DNA from: Granulicella sp. S156
Lineage (GTDB): Bacteria > Acidobacteriota > Terriglobia > Terriglobales > Acidobacteriaceae
Reading direction: 5' to 3'
Assembly (NCBI RefSeq): GCF_009766105.1
Contig: NZ_LMUH01000020.1
Location: forward strand, 90,033 to 154,032
Length of the DNA stretch: 64,000 bases
Within the stretch, counting starts at the first letter, position 1. Each line of letters starts with the position of its first letter. Below are positions 9,301-19,180 of the stretch, in pieces. Both the position numbers and the translations under genes were made by a program. The notes below the pieces were generated by a model. It saw only the letters and a program-made list of their open reading frames with translations. It was not told where the DNA came from and did no database searches.

Positions 9301-9370
9301 TTTGGAGGTCGCCATGGATTCCGTCGCGACCTCCGCGAAACCTCTGCGATCTCTGCGTTAAGGATTTTCT
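9301..9370. repeat. Dispersed GCAGAGG repeat, copy A
   Basis: In the gap between lgt and the convergent SprT-like gene, positions 9316-9368 read on the minus strand match 43660-43712 read on the plus strand at about 49 of 53 positions. The block contains TTAACGCAGAG, CGCAGAGGTTTCGCGGAGG and CGGAATCC. Copy A also carries its own short inverted repeat, with GGAGGTCGC (9304-9312) facing GCGACCTCC (9326-9334). Its end touches the SprT-like stop codon. Confidence 0.8.
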
Positions 9371-10081
9371 CTACAACCGCTTCAGATACTCACGCGCCAG
9401 CTCAAGCTCCGGAAACAGCCGTTCCTCAGCCTGAAACTCCTTGGAGTGCACACAGCGCCGTCCCGCACGCACCCGCACGGGATGCTTCAGGTGCAGCATC
9501 TCGTGGTACAGCAGGTATTCGATGGCGTAGCGTGGCGTCCCGGGCCTATCGAAGACACGGCTGACGACGATGGTGTTGTGCGCGGCGTCGTAGTGGCCGA
9601 GCATCCGCTTGGCGACATGCGCGCTCCACGTCAGGGTAGGGCGTCCCAACAGGCCGTGGAAGAAGCGCAGATTAACCGCCTCAAAGACCTCGTCAAGATT
9701 GTAGAGATGTCCCTGCGCCGTGCTGATACGCTTGCGTCCGCGGTCCTGCCGGATACGCTCCGCCTGTTTGGATACTGCTTCCGACTGCGTATAGCGGCGG
9801 TAGCGGTCGGCATAGATCGGTGCGATCGGCTTCCGGTACAGCTTGGCCAGCAGAATGTGCGCAATGGCATGGTGTATCGGCTCGGGCGCATACACCAGCA
9901 GGTCGGAGAGCCGGACAATCAACTTCCCGTCGCGCAGCCGAATCGTTGTATTCAGACTGGTAAAGCGACGAAACTTGATCTCCAGCAACGGCATAGGAGC
10001 CCGTGGACGAAGCTCACGATACTCCTGCTCGAAGATCGAGATGAGTTCGGACGAAACAGTTGGCAGAGCGGTAACAGACAC
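9371..10081 (-). CDS. SprT-like zinc metallopeptidase domain protein
   Basis: A 236-aa protein with the zinc motif HEMLH (in YLLYHEMLHLKHP, near residue 191) and a downstream histidine in RRCVHSKEFQAEERLFPEL. This arrangement fits SprT/YgjP-like metallopeptidases. The middle region LNLRFFHGLLGRPTLTWS-type sequence (EAVNLRFFHGLLGRP, ~130) is also typical of SprT-like proteins. The first ~110 residues look like a second, degenerate copy of the fold without the zinc ligands. The substrate is unknown. It is transcribed in the same direction as the TPR-uvrA block but separated from it by about 30 bases. Confidence 0.75.
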   Translation of the reverse strand: MSVTALPTVSSELISIFEQEYRELRPRAPMPLLEIKFRRFTSLNTTIRLRDGKLIVRLSDLLVYAPEPIHHAIAHILLAKLYRKPIAPIYADRYRRYTQSEAVSKQAERIRQDRGRKRISTAQGHLYNLDEVFEAVNLRFFHGLLGRPTLTWSAHVAKRMLGHYDAAHNTIVVSRVFDRPGTPRYAIEYLLYHEMLHLKHPVRVRAGRRCVHSKEFQAEERLFPELELAREYLKRL

Positions 10082-10112
10082 GGCTTTCGTCAGCCTAACA
10101 CGCTTGTCGGCG

Positions 10113-11456
10113 CTACTTCATATTCTGCAGAGCTACCAGACGATGGCGTGCCTGGAACTCCTGATCGGGAAACTTGCCATCGGCTACCGCAAGAAACGCG
10201 CGGTAGGCCTTTACAGCCTCTTTCGTCTCACGCAGGGTGTCATGGGCGGTTGCTTCCAGGAAAAGGGAAGATGGTGAGTTGGGCAGAACCGTTGCGCGTG
10301 ACGCGAGCGCCTGCAAGGTAGTATGTGGATCGTGGTTCTTCGAAGCTACAAACGCAAGATGTCCGGCCGCTTCGGCCCACTCTTCATCGCTGTCAAAGTC
10401 CGAGCGCATCGCAACCGCCTTCACCAGCAGCGGCTGAGCGTCGGCATAATGCTGTTCCTTGATGAAGGCATCGGCGAGATCGTCCAGCAGCGCCGGGTCG
10501 TCCTGATTGTCCGCGATCAAAGCCTTGTAGAGCTTCTCGCTCTCCGGGTATTGGCCGTTCATGCCGTATAGCCGGGCGAGCAGTATCGTTGTGTTGTCAT
10601 CATTGGCTAATTGAGGATCGGACGCGCGCATTTGCTCTACCAGCGGAATCGCCTGTTGCGCTTTGTCTTCGGAGGCATAGGCTGACGCCAGCTGTGCTAC
10701 GAGGCGCGGGTCATTGGGATGCGCCTTCAGGGCTTCGGCCAGAATCGGCTCGGCTTCCTGCTGTTTCTTGTCTTGTACCAAAGCATGCGCAAGCCCGGCG
10801 ATGGCGTCGACATTCTGCGGATCGGCAGCAAGGGCACGACGATATGCCGCCTCGGAGTCGGCATCGTCCCCTAACTGGGCAGCTAGGTCAGCCGACATCA
10901 TGATGTCGTTGGGGGTTTCACCCGTCAGCTTCACCGCAGCCAGTAATTCATCGCTGGCCAGAGCCGAATGTGGCGGATCACTGGCAGCATCCATGGTTGC
11001 CAGGGCTCGCAGCGCACGACCGCGTAGCTCAGGTGTCGCCGACGTTAGCGCGGCTGCACCCTGCAACTCCTGATGCGCCTTCTGAAAGCGGTTAGCACGC
11101 GCATCCAGAAGTCCCAGAGCCACTCGAGGCTCGCCCAGCGTCGCATCCGCGGCTATGGCGCTGGCATAGGCCTGTGCTGCGGCGTCTTCTTCGCCGGTTC
11201 GCTCTTCCGCAAAGCCAAGATCGTAGAGCACGCGCCCATCCTTAGGACGCTCCGTCGCCAGTACCTTGAGTTTGGCTTCGGCATTCTTGTAGTCCTGGTG
11301 TTCGAGCGCCGTCTCCGCCTCCTGAATGCGCCCGCTCGCGGCATCCGCTTGTGAGGGTGCGTCGGCTGCATGAGTCCCGGCCGGAAGTTGTTGCGCCTGG
11401 GCTGTACCCAATACCACGCAAAACGCTACTGCAAAGCGTACCGAAGGTCGAATCAT
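10113..11456 (-). CDS. Secreted TPR-repeat protein
   Basis: A 447-aa protein beginning with a Sec signal peptide ([21 protein letters not shown]) followed by consecutive tetratricopeptide repeats across nearly the whole length (about residues 40-430), with repeated A..L...P pattern helices. It is probably a periplasmic or outer-membrane-associated scaffold. The start ATG at 11456 overlaps the uvrA stop as ATGA, a classic translational-coupling junction, which is why I reject the longer reading from 11495. No enzymatic motif is visible; the partner is unknown. Confidence 0.8.
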   Translation of the reverse strand: MIRPSVRFAVAFCVVLGTAQAQQLPAGTHAADAPSQADAASGRIQEAETALEHQDYKNAEAKLKVLATERPKDGRVLYDLGFAEERTGEEDAAAQAYASAIAADATLGEPRVALGLLDARANRFQKAHQELQGAAALTSATPELRGRALRALATMDAASDPPHSALASDELLAAVKLTGETPNDIMMSADLAAQLGDDADSEAAYRRALAADPQNVDAIAGLAHALVQDKKQQEAEPILAEALKAHPNDPRLVAQLASAYASEDKAQQAIPLVEQMRASDPQLANDDNTTILLARLYGMNGQYPESEKLYKALIADNQDDPALLDDLADAFIKEQHYADAQPLLVKAVAMRSDFDSDEEWAEAAGHLAFVASKNHDPHTTLQALASRATVLPNSPSSLFLEATAHDTLRETKEAVKAYRAFLAVADGKFPDQEFQARHRLVALQNMK

Positions 11457-14400
11457 GCTTTCTCGTTTCCGTCGCCCAGCACTGTTGCGAGCCACTTTCC
11501 TGTGTGCGAACCCTTCACCCTGGCAATCTCCTCGGGGGTACCTGTCGCGACCACCTGTCCTCCACCCGAACCGCCCTCCGGCCCCATGTCGATCACCCAG
11601 TCCGCATTCTTGATGACATCGAGATTATGCTCGATGACCAGCAACGATCCACCGCCATCGATCAGCTTGCGAAACGCGGCTAGCAACGTGGCTACATCTT
11701 CGAAGTGCAGGCCAGTCGTCGGCTCGTCGAGAATGTAGAGAACGCGGCTCGCCGCTCGCTTGGCTTCGCCTTTGACGCTCCCCGCACCCCCGGAGGCACC
11801 AGAACGTGCCGATGCCAGATGCTGCGCCAGCTTCACGCGCTGGGCCTCACCGCCGCTGAGCGTCGTCGCACTTTGACCAAGCCGCACATAGCCCAACCCA
11901 ATCTCATCAAGCACAGCCAGCTTATCGACGATCTTGGGATTGCCTGCGAAGTACCCAAGCGCCTCCCTCACCGTCATGCCGAGCACATCGTGAATATTCT
12001 TGCCCTTGTATTTGACCTCAAGCAGAGAAGCCTTGTAACGCGTGCCGTTGCACTCCTCGCAGGGAAGCTCGACATCGGCCAGGAACTGCATCTCGACCGT
12101 GACTGTGCCGTCACCCTCGCAGACGTCGCAGCGTCCGCCAGGCACGTTGAAGGAGAACGACCCCGCTGACAAGCCTTTGCGTTTTGAATCCGGCTGCGCC
12201 GCGAAGAGTTCGCGAATGGCATCGAAGGCTTTGATATACGTCACTGGGTTCGAGCGTGGCGTCCGTCCGATCGGCGACTGATCTACCAGAACGACGTCGT
12301 TCAAATACTGCACGCCCGAAAGCTCACGATACAGGTTCGCCAGGCTGGATGAATTTGAAAGCCCACTGCCTTCGCCCTGGCCCAACGCCTGCATCAGTGC
12401 TTGGTACAGCACCTGATGCACAATGGTCGACTTTCCTGAGCCTGAGACACCTGTCACGCAGCACAGGAGACCTAGCGGGACCTCCAGATCGACGCCGCGC
12501 AGGTTATGAATGCGTGCGCCCTTCAACACGAGCTTCTCTCGGCCTGGTTCGCGGCGCAGCTTCGGTATCGCAATCTTCGCGCGGCCGCTCAAATACTTGC
12601 CCGTCAGCGATGCAGGGTTCTCACGAACCTCCGCAACCGTTCCCGCAGCCAGCAGCCGGCCGCCTAATTCTCCGGCTCCCGGTCCGAGATCAAGCAGGTA
12701 GTCGGCTGCGCGAATCACATCAGGATCGTGCTCTACCACCAGGATCGTGTTGCCGAGATCGCGGAGCTCTTCCATGATCGTCACCAGCTTCGCGGTATCG
12801 CGTGCATGCAAGCCGATCGAAGGCTCGTCGAGCACATACAGCGCGCCGACCAGCCGTGAGCCCAGGCTCGTCGCCAGTTGAATGCGCTGCGATTCACCAC
12901 CGCTCAACGTGGAACTCAGTCGATCGAGCGTCAGGTATTCAAGTCCCACCTGCTCGAGAAAGTGCACACGCTGCCGCACCTCTTCGAGGATCTTTCCGGC
13001 GATCTCGGTCTGTGCCGGAGTAAGCGTCAGCGTGTCGAAGAAATCTTCAGCCGCTGTGATCGTCAGCGAGCTGACCTCGCAGATGTTTCGGCCTTCCAGC
13101 AACACGGCGCGAGCTTCAGCGCGCAGCCGCTGGCCTCGGCAGTCGGGGCAGGTCGCGTAGCCGCGATACTTCGACAGGAAGACACGCACATGCAGCTTGT
13201 ACTTCTTGCGTTCGAGCTCGGCAAAGAAGCCGCGAATGCCGGGCCAGCTGCCTTGTCCGTCTTCGATAAAGCGCTGCTGCGCCTCTGTCAGGTCATACCA
13301 GGGAACATCGATTGGAACCCCGGCAGTCTTTGCCGCACGCTTCATCTCTCCGTGGAGCGCGCGATACTTCGGCTTGGTCCATGGATCGACGGCGCCCTGA
13401 TCGAGCGTCTTCGACTTGTCGGGAATGATGAGGCCTGGGTCGAAGTCGATGGTGTTGCCAAAACCCTGGCAGCGCGGGCAAGCGCCAAACGGATTGTTGA
13501 AGCTGAACAGCCTCGGCTCCGGTTCGCGATAGGCGCGATGACAGGTGGAGCACTCAAACGCGGCTGAAAACCGCAGAGATTCAGCTCGTTCGGATTCCTC
13601 TCGTGGAACCGTCCGAAAGACGATCTCGCCTGCCTCGCGATAGCCGGTCTCGATCGCGTCGACCAGACGGCTGCGTATATCGCTGGAGAGCGCAAGCCTG
13701 TCCGTGAGGACGTAGATAGGCCGCGTCTCGGGTGCTGCAAAGTCGAGTTCGAGCAAGGACTCGGGGGTAGAAAACTCAACGATACGGCCCGCATCGTTAC
13801 CCTCTGCCGAAGCCTGCCACAGCCTGTTGTAACCGCGCCGGCGAAGCTCGCCCAGCCGCTCCTTGATCGCGTCGGTCACATTGACCGCAACAGGCGCGGC
13901 TTCTTTCTTCGCTTTGGCGCTTTGCTTGGGAGCCTTCTTCGCGGGCGCGGCAACAACCGCTTCGGCATCCACGGACGGTCCCTGCATCGGCTCAAATTTG
14001 ATCTCGCGCCGCACGACAGGGAAGAGGGCATAGACGCGCGTACCCTCGGGTTGTGCGAGCACTCGGGCCACGATCTCATCGACGGTGTCGTGGCGAACGA
14101 TACCGCCGCAGTGCAGGCAGGTTACTGTTCCACAGCGGGCGTAGAGCAGGCGCAGATAGTCGTAGATCTCGGTGGCAGTCGCAACGGTCGAACGCGGATT
14201 GCGCGTCTGGTTCTTCTGCTTGATTGCAATCGCCGGCGCGAGGCCATCCATGTGATCGACATCGGGCTTCTCGATGCGCTCCAGAAACTGCCGCGCGTAC
14301 GCCGACAGGCTCTCGACATAGCGGCGCTGGCCTTCGGCATACACCGTGTCGAACGCGAGCGAAGATTTCCCCGAACCTGAAACGCCACTGACCACCGTCA

Positions 14401-14494
14401 GTGAGTTGTGCGGTATATCGACATCTATGCTCTTCAGATTGTGTGTTCGCGCGCCGCGAATCACGATCTTGTCGTTGACTGTTGGTGTTGCCAT
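11453..14494 (-). CDS. uvrA: Excinuclease ABC subunit A
   Basis: DNA-damage recognition ATPase of nucleotide excision repair. Two ABC modules are visible: Walker [21 protein letters not shown] near residue 36 and [13 protein letters not shown] near 690, with signature [13 protein letters not shown] and [13 protein letters not shown]. Zinc-finger cysteines are present ([16 protein letters not shown]...CEEC). At 1013 aa it is longer than the usual ~940. Part of the excess is a Lys/Ala-rich low-complexity insert at about residues 183-206 ([20 protein letters not shown]), and a Ser/Gly-rich loop near residue 925 adds more. It lies between lspA (three-base gap) and the TPR gene (ATGA overlap). Confidence 0.96.
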   Translation of the reverse strand: MATPTVNDKIVIRGARTHNLKSIDVDIPHNSLTVVSGVSGSGKSSLAFDTVYAEGQRRYVESLSAYARQFLERIEKPDVDHMDGLAPAIAIKQKNQTRNPRSTVATATEIYDYLRLLYARCGTVTCLHCGGIVRHDTVDEIVARVLAQPEGTRVYALFPVVRREIKFEPMQGPSVDAEAVVAAPAKKAPKQSAKAKKEAAPVAVNVTDAIKERLGELRRRGYNRLWQASAEGNDAGRIVEFSTPESLLELDFAAPETRPIYVLTDRLALSSDIRSRLVDAIETGYREAGEIVFRTVPREESERAESLRFSAAFECSTCHRAYREPEPRLFSFNNPFGACPRCQGFGNTIDFDPGLIIPDKSKTLDQGAVDPWTKPKYRALHGEMKRAAKTAGVPIDVPWYDLTEAQQRFIEDGQGSWPGIRGFFAELERKKYKLHVRVFLSKYRGYATCPDCRGQRLRAEARAVLLEGRNICEVSSLTITAAEDFFDTLTLTPAQTEIAGKILEEVRQRVHFLEQVGLEYLTLDRLSSTLSGGESQRIQLATSLGSRLVGALYVLDEPSIGLHARDTAKLVTIMEELRDLGNTILVVEHDPDVIRAADYLLDLGPGAGELGGRLLAAGTVAEVRENPASLTGKYLSGRAKIAIPKLRREPGREKLVLKGARIHNLRGVDLEVPLGLLCCVTGVSGSGKSTIVHQVLYQALMQALGQGEGSGLSNSSSLANLYRELSGVQYLNDVVLVDQSPIGRTPRSNPVTYIKAFDAIRELFAAQPDSKRKGLSAGSFSFNVPGGRCDVCEGDGTVTVEMQFLADVELPCEECNGTRYKASLLEVKYKGKNIHDVLGMTVREALGYFAGNPKIVDKLAVLDEIGLGYVRLGQSATTLSGGEAQRVKLAQHLASARSGASGGAGSVKGEAKRAASRVLYILDEPTTGLHFEDVATLLAAFRKLIDGGGSLLVIEHNLDVIKNADWVIDMGPEGGSGGGQVVATGTPEEIARVKGSHTGKWLATVLGDGNEKA

Positions 14495-14497
14495 AGA

Positions 14498-15001
14498 TCA
14501 GTTTGCCTTCTGCGGTCGCAAGATCTCAAGCAGCAACAGGCACGCGCCTACCACGATCGCTGAATCGGCCACATTGAAATCTGGCCAGTGATAGTGAACG
14601 ATGCGGACCTCGAGAAAATCCACAACGTGAGCGTAACGAATACGGTCGTAGAGGTTCCCGGTGGCACCACCGAGGATTAGCGCCAACGCAAACGCCGTAA
14701 GGGTAAAGGCACGTCCCATGCGCCACAAAAGCACGATGACAACCAGGATCGCGAGAACAGAAAAACCGACGAGCATGTTCCGCACCAACAGCGGAGACTT
14801 GATGCTTTCAAACAGGCTGAAAGCCGCGCCCGTATTCAACACATGCGTCAACCGAAAGACCCTAGGGATAACCACGATCGCATGGCCTGCCTTGATATGC
14901 GCCACGATCCAGAGCTTTGACAAGCGATCGAGAACAATCACAATCGCCGCAATCACAAACATCAGCCAGCGCCAATCGCGCCCTGCACTACGAGCCGCCA
15001 T
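14498..15001 (-). CDS. lspA: Lipoprotein signal peptidase (signal peptidase II)
   Basis: Aspartic protease of the inner membrane that cleaves prolipoproteins after Lgt modification. The 167-aa protein has four hydrophobic segments, and the two catalytic aspartates are at Asp128 (HVVDFLEV) and Asp146 (FNVADSAI), with the conserved [11 protein letters not shown] at 111-121. Its ATG overlaps the ileS stop as TAATG, so translation is probably coupled. The ileS-lspA pairing is common in bacteria and supports both calls. Confidence 0.95.
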   Translation of the reverse strand: MAARSAGRDWRWLMFVIAAIVIVLDRLSKLWIVAHIKAGHAIVVIPRVFRLTHVLNTGAAFSLFESIKSPLLVRNMLVGFSVLAILVVIVLLWRMGRAFTLTAFALALILGGATGNLYDRIRYAHVVDFLEVRIVHYHWPDFNVADSAIVVGACLLLLEILRPQKAN

Positions 15002-17877
15002 TACGCTGCCTCTTCTTTCATGGGTGGAAATCCAATTGCTTCAAGCGCTTCAGCACAGCGCGTGCATACCGCAGGCCAGCGGGCATCGGCACCCACATCG
15101 GGAACCACACGCCAGCAGCGGCCACACTTGCTGCCTTCGGCAACGGTGGCGCGTATCAGAAATGCGGAGCTCTCGTTCGTCGCTCCCACAACCTGCACGC
15201 TCGCCTGCGAAACATTGAAGAACTCTGCCAAAGCCGTCTCGTATTTCACCAGCAGTGCAGCGTCCGCGGAGCCCTCTGTCGCAATCACCTGTATGCTCGC
15301 CTCGAGCGACTTGCCGATAGTCTTCGACAGTCTTAAAGCTTCGAGTTCGATCATCACGGTCGAGCGAATGGCCAGCAGCCGCTCCCAATCGTCTTCCAGA
15401 CCGGAGACGGTGCCAGGAACAATCTCCTGCATGGCAGGGAACAGCGCCAGATGAACACTGGCCGCACGATCCTCGACCTTCGGCAGATGCTCCCAGACCT
15501 CATCGGCGGTAAATGAAAGGATTGGCGCGATGAGCCGCGTCAAAGCTTCAGCGATACGCCACTGGGCAGTCTGCGCACTCCGTCGCGCAGGGCTGTTCGG
15601 CGCCAGCGTATATAGCCGGTCTTTGATCACATCCAGATAAAGCGCACTCAGGTCGGTATTGATGAACTCATTCAGTGCCTGATACGCCCGATGGAATTCA
15701 AAGTCGTCATAGGCATTGCGGATCTTCGCGTCGAGTTCCGCTGTGCGTGCCAGGATGTACTGGTCGAGCGGCTGCAGCGCTGCCCACTCCACCGCGTCCT
15801 TCGCAGGCTCGAAGTCGGACAGGTTGGAAAGCAGGAAGCGCAGCGTGTTGCGCAGCTTGCGATAGTTCTCGCTTACGCGCTGCATGATGTTTTCGCTGGC
15901 GACTACGTCTTCGCGGAAGTCGACGCTCGCGACCCACAGACGAATGATCTCGCCACCGAGCCGCTTGGCCACATCTACCGGATCGACGCCGTTGCCCAGA
16001 GACTTCGAGAGAGCACTTCCGTCTTCCCCGAGCGTCCAGCCAATGGTGGTGGCCCTGCGGAAAGGCGACATGTCGCGCAGCCCTACAGCGTTGAGAAGGG
16101 ACGACTGGAACCATCCGCGGTGCTGGTCTCCGCCTTCAGCGTAGAGGTCGCATGGAAACGCCAGCTCAGGCTCATGTTCGAGCACTGCCTTCCAGCTCGA
16201 GCCGCTCTCGAACCACACATCGAGAATGTCCATCTCCTTGCGGAACTGCATGATCGCATTGCAGTTCCGGCAAGTCGTTCCAACCGGGAGCAACTGGTCG
16301 ACCGAGCGTGTATACCAGGCATCGGCGCCTTCGCGTGTAAATACCTTGACCACGCTCGCGTTGATCTTTGGGTCATTCAGCGGCTCGTGGCATTTTTCGC
16401 ACAGAAACACGGCGATGGGCACGCCCCAAATGCGTTGCCGCGAGATGCACCAGTCGGGCCGTGTCGCGATCATGTTGGAGATACGCTCTTCGCCCCATGC
16501 CGGGTCCCACGTGACGCGCTTGACCTCTTCCAGCGTGCGTTCACGGAACGTCGTGCCTTCTCCTGGCGAGAGTACGGGCGTCTCCATGCGGATGAACCAC
16601 TGCTCCGTAGCGCGGAAGATCAGCGGGTTGTGGCAACGCCAGCAGTGCGGATACTTGTGCTCCAGGTTGTGACGGCCCATCAGCGCGTTCTTTGTCGCCA
16701 GCAACTCGATGATAGGAGCGTTGGCTTTATGCACATACAGGCCGTCGTACTCCGGCAAACCGTTGCGCAGTTTGCCCTGGGCATCGACATCGCAGGTCAA
16801 CCGCAGATCGTAACGCTGGCCTGTGGCGAAATCATCCGGCCCATGCGCTGGAGCGGTATGCACCGCACCCGTTCCTTGCTCGATGGTGACATAGTCCGCG
16901 TTGACCCCAAGAATCTCGCGATCAAGAAAGGGATGCGCGAAGGTCACACGGTCGAGCTTCGATCCGGGGAAGCTGGCAATCTCAACCGCCGCCTTCAGGT
17001 CGCCGATGAGGTTGCAGGCCTCGCGGACCTGCTGAACCAGCTCCTTGGCGACGATATATACAACAGCACCATCTTCGAGAGCGACGTACTCAATCTCAGG
17101 ATTGAACGCGACTGCCATGGACGCAGGCATCGTCCACGGTGTCGTCGTCCAGATGATGGTGTAAACCTCTTTGCCCGCAAGCCGAGAATCGATCTTTTCC
17201 GGATCACTCGTCAGCTTGTAGCGCACATAGATGCTGGGCGAGGTGTGCATCTCGTACTCCACCTCAGCCTCAGCCAGCGCCGTGTGGTCGTGCGAACACC
17301 AGTAGACCGGCTTCAGCCCTTTGTAGACGAAACCTTTTTCGTAAAATCCGTAGAATGTCTCAAGGATGCTGGCTTCATAGGGGAAGTCCATGGTGGCATA
17401 GGGTTTATCCCAACGCCCGAAGACGCCCAGCCGCTTGAACTGCGAGCGCTGCAGGTCGATAAACTTCGCCGCATACTCGCGGCAGGCCCTGCGGACCGTT
17501 ACGGCATCCATCTGCAGCTTCTTGCCGCCCAGCTTCTCGTCAACCTTGATCTCGATCGGCAGGCCGTGGCAGTCCCAGCCGGGAACATACGGAGCATCGA
17601 AGCCCGCCATCGTCTTGGTCTTTACGACGAAGTCTTTGATGCACTTATTGAGCGCATGGCCCAGGTGAATCGCACCATTGGCGTAGGGAGGGCCATCGTG
17701 CAGGATGTACTTGGGCGACCCCTTACGGGCGGCCCGGATCTTCGCATACAGGTCACTGGCATCCCACTGTGCCAGCCGTGTTGGCTCATTCTGTGGCAGG
17801 TTCGCCTTCATGGCGAACTCTGTCTTGGGCAGGTTGAGCGTGCTCTTCAAGGTCTTCGCTTCAGGAACTTCCGGCAT
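15001..17877 (-). CDS. ileS: Isoleucyl-tRNA synthetase
   Basis: Class I synthetase charging tRNA-Ile, about 958 aa from the start chosen here. The HIGH motif is GAIHLGHALNK, the editing domain lies in the middle, and a C-terminal zinc ribbon carries CGRCWRV...CTRC. The catalytic loop reads SALSKSLGN, with Ala-Leu where KMSKS-type enzymes have Lys-Met; the key second lysine and serines are kept. The frame is open to 17943, but the ATG at 17877 has GGAG six bases upstream and begins a few residues before the conserved KSTLNLPKTEFAMKANLPQ, so I prefer it. It is first in the ileS-lspA-uvrA-TPR block. Confidence 0.95.
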   Translation of the reverse strand: MPEVPEAKTLKSTLNLPKTEFAMKANLPQNEPTRLAQWDASDLYAKIRAARKGSPKYILHDGPPYANGAIHLGHALNKCIKDFVVKTKTMAGFDAPYVPGWDCHGLPIEIKVDEKLGGKKLQMDAVTVRRACREYAAKFIDLQRSQFKRLGVFGRWDKPYATMDFPYEASILETFYGFYEKGFVYKGLKPVYWCSHDHTALAEAEVEYEMHTSPSIYVRYKLTSDPEKIDSRLAGKEVYTIIWTTTPWTMPASMAVAFNPEIEYVALEDGAVVYIVAKELVQQVREACNLIGDLKAAVEIASFPGSKLDRVTFAHPFLDREILGVNADYVTIEQGTGAVHTAPAHGPDDFATGQRYDLRLTCDVDAQGKLRNGLPEYDGLYVHKANAPIIELLATKNALMGRHNLEHKYPHCWRCHNPLIFRATEQWFIRMETPVLSPGEGTTFRERTLEEVKRVTWDPAWGEERISNMIATRPDWCISRQRIWGVPIAVFLCEKCHEPLNDPKINASVVKVFTREGADAWYTRSVDQLLPVGTTCRNCNAIMQFRKEMDILDVWFESGSSWKAVLEHEPELAFPCDLYAEGGDQHRGWFQSSLLNAVGLRDMSPFRRATTIGWTLGEDGSALSKSLGNGVDPVDVAKRLGGEIIRLWVASVDFREDVVASENIMQRVSENYRKLRNTLRFLLSNLSDFEPAKDAVEWAALQPLDQYILARTAELDAKIRNAYDDFEFHRAYQALNEFINTDLSALYLDVIKDRLYTLAPNSPARRSAQTAQWRIAEALTRLIAPILSFTADEVWEHLPKVEDRAASVHLALFPAMQEIVPGTVSGLEDDWERLLAIRSTVMIELEALRLSKTIGKSLEASIQVIATEGSADAALLVKYETALAEFFNVSQASVQVVGATNESSAFLIRATVAEGSKCGRCWRVVPDVGADARWPAVCTRCAEALEAIGFPPMKEEAA

Positions 17878-18132
17878 CCAGCTCTCCATCATTCGCGCAT
17901 TCCGAGGCAACCACAGAACAGAACCGTGGAACCCAAGGCGCAAACCCTTATTGTAAAGTCAGAAGAGGGTGGTTATCTCAGACGAGACCTCTTGCCGTTA
18001 CTTTGCGTCTAAAAGAGAGCACGAACGGGAACAGAGTTTGTAGAATGATTCCCGGAGCACAGAACACCTTTTCGGTGCGGTGTGGCTGACCGCAGTACAG
18101 CACGCTATCACTTCAGTTCTCGTTTGTTATCT

Positions 18133-19107
18133 ATGGCCGATACCCACATCCTCCCCCCCGATGACCCACAACACGTTGCTGCGGCGTTTCGTCCAGCCGA
18201 TGAAGAGCCGCATATTACCGGCGAGATTCAGGAAGAGGGTGTCTTTACCTCCCTCTGGTCCAGCTTTCGCGACGTGTTTTTCCCGGTCAAACTCCCTCCG
18301 CTGGTCTTGGAGTCCACGCCGATTGCCGTGCCGGACCCCATGGCGACCAAGCGCAGCCCAGCCTCGACCGCATTTGCGGTGGGCCTTCATGTGCTCGTTA
18401 TCTTGTTGATTGTGTTCCTGATAGCACATCATGTTCAGGTTGCGCAGCCGGTAAAAAAGACCATGGTGTTGACCGATGTGATCCCACCGCCTCCCCCTGT
18501 CGCGCCGAAACAGACCGCGATCGGTGGCGGTGGCGGGCAGCACGATCTCGCTCCGGTCACGCAGGGGCATCTGCCCAAGCTGGCTCAGCAGCAGATCGTT
18601 CCTCCCAAAGCTCCGCCGACGATCGCTCCTAAACTTGCCATCGAACCGACCGTCGTCGTCCAGCCGGACCTGAAGATGGCCAACAACACGATGCCGAACA
18701 TCGGCGCGCCCAACTCGTCCCTCAAGGGCTTCTCGATGGGGAACGGCAACGGCACAGGCATTGGTTCAGGCAACGGGAGTGGTATCGGACCTGGTTCCGG
18801 TGGCAATACCGGCGGCGGGGTGATGCATGTCGGCGGCGCAGTAAAGCCTCCCGTGCCGATCTTTACCCCCGATCCTGAGTTCTCGGAGGAGGCCCGCAAG
18901 GCCAAATTCTCCGGCAACGTCGAGGTCTATCTGTGGGTCGACGAGCAGGGAAACCCCTCGCATATCAAGGTCGCTCGTGGGGTAGGCATGGGATTGGATG
19001 AGAAAGCCGTCGAGGCTGTTCGCCAGTACAAGTTCAAACCCGCGATGCAGAATGGCAAACCCGTTAAGGTCGATCTCTATATCGAAGTAAACTTCCAGAT
19101 CTTCTAA
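18133..19107 (+). CDS. TonB-family energy transducer
   Basis: About 324 residues. A cytoplasmic N-terminus of ~80 residues is followed by one transmembrane segment (AFAVGLHVLVILLIVFLIA). A proline-rich stretch (PPPPPVAP), a long Gly/Asn-rich linker (GNGNGTGIGSGNGSGIGPG) and a TonB C-terminal domain ending KPVKVDLYIEVNFQIF follow. It should couple the proton-motive force to outer-membrane TonB-dependent receptors such as those at both ends of this window. The cytoplasmic extension is longer than in classic TonB. An in-frame GTG at 18082 is possible; I prefer the ATG at 18133. Confidence 0.88.
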   Translation: MADTHILPPDDPQHVAAAFRPADEEPHITGEIQEEGVFTSLWSSFRDVFFPVKLPPLVLESTPIAVPDPMATKRSPASTAFAVGLHVLVILLIVFLIAHHVQVAQPVKKTMVLTDVIPPPPPVAPKQTAIGGGGGQHDLAPVTQGHLPKLAQQQIVPPKAPPTIAPKLAIEPTVVVQPDLKMANNTMPNIGAPNSSLKGFSMGNGNGTGIGSGNGSGIGPGSGGNTGGGVMHVGGAVKPPVPIFTPDPEFSEEARKAKFSGNVEVYLWVDEQGNPSHIKVARGVGMGLDEKAVEAVRQYKFKPAMQNGKPVKVDLYIEVNFQIF

Positions 19108-19178
19108 AGGCAGGAAACAGGAAGTAGGAAACAGCAAACAGCGCTGTTATTCCTACTTCCTGTTTGCTGTTTCCTGCT
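19108..19178. repeat. Intergenic hairpin built from GGAAACAG units (copy 2)
   Basis: Between two convergent genes, GCAGGAAACAG and GGAAGTAGGAA on the left are mirrored by TTCCTACTTCC and CTGTTTCCTGC on the right. CAAACAGCGCTGTT lies near the centre. The gap contains essentially nothing else, so it may serve both genes as a transcript hairpin. It is related in word content to the repeat at 7649-7730. Confidence 0.7.
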
Positions 19179-19180
19179 CT

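Noticed and set aside
11457-11495. Longer start for the TPR protein inside uvrA
   Set aside because: The ATG at 11456 overlaps the uvrA stop as ATGA and begins a good signal peptide; the longer form would bury the signal.
15691-18012. 773-residue open frame opposite ileS
   Set aside because: It is the mirror of a highly conserved synthetase with strong codon bias; the translated product has no recognisable domain and is rich in Arg/His/Val typical of antisense shadows.
17878-18132. T-box or other riboswitch upstream of ileS
   Set aside because: No T-box core motif or stem series is visible, and T-boxes are not expected in this group.
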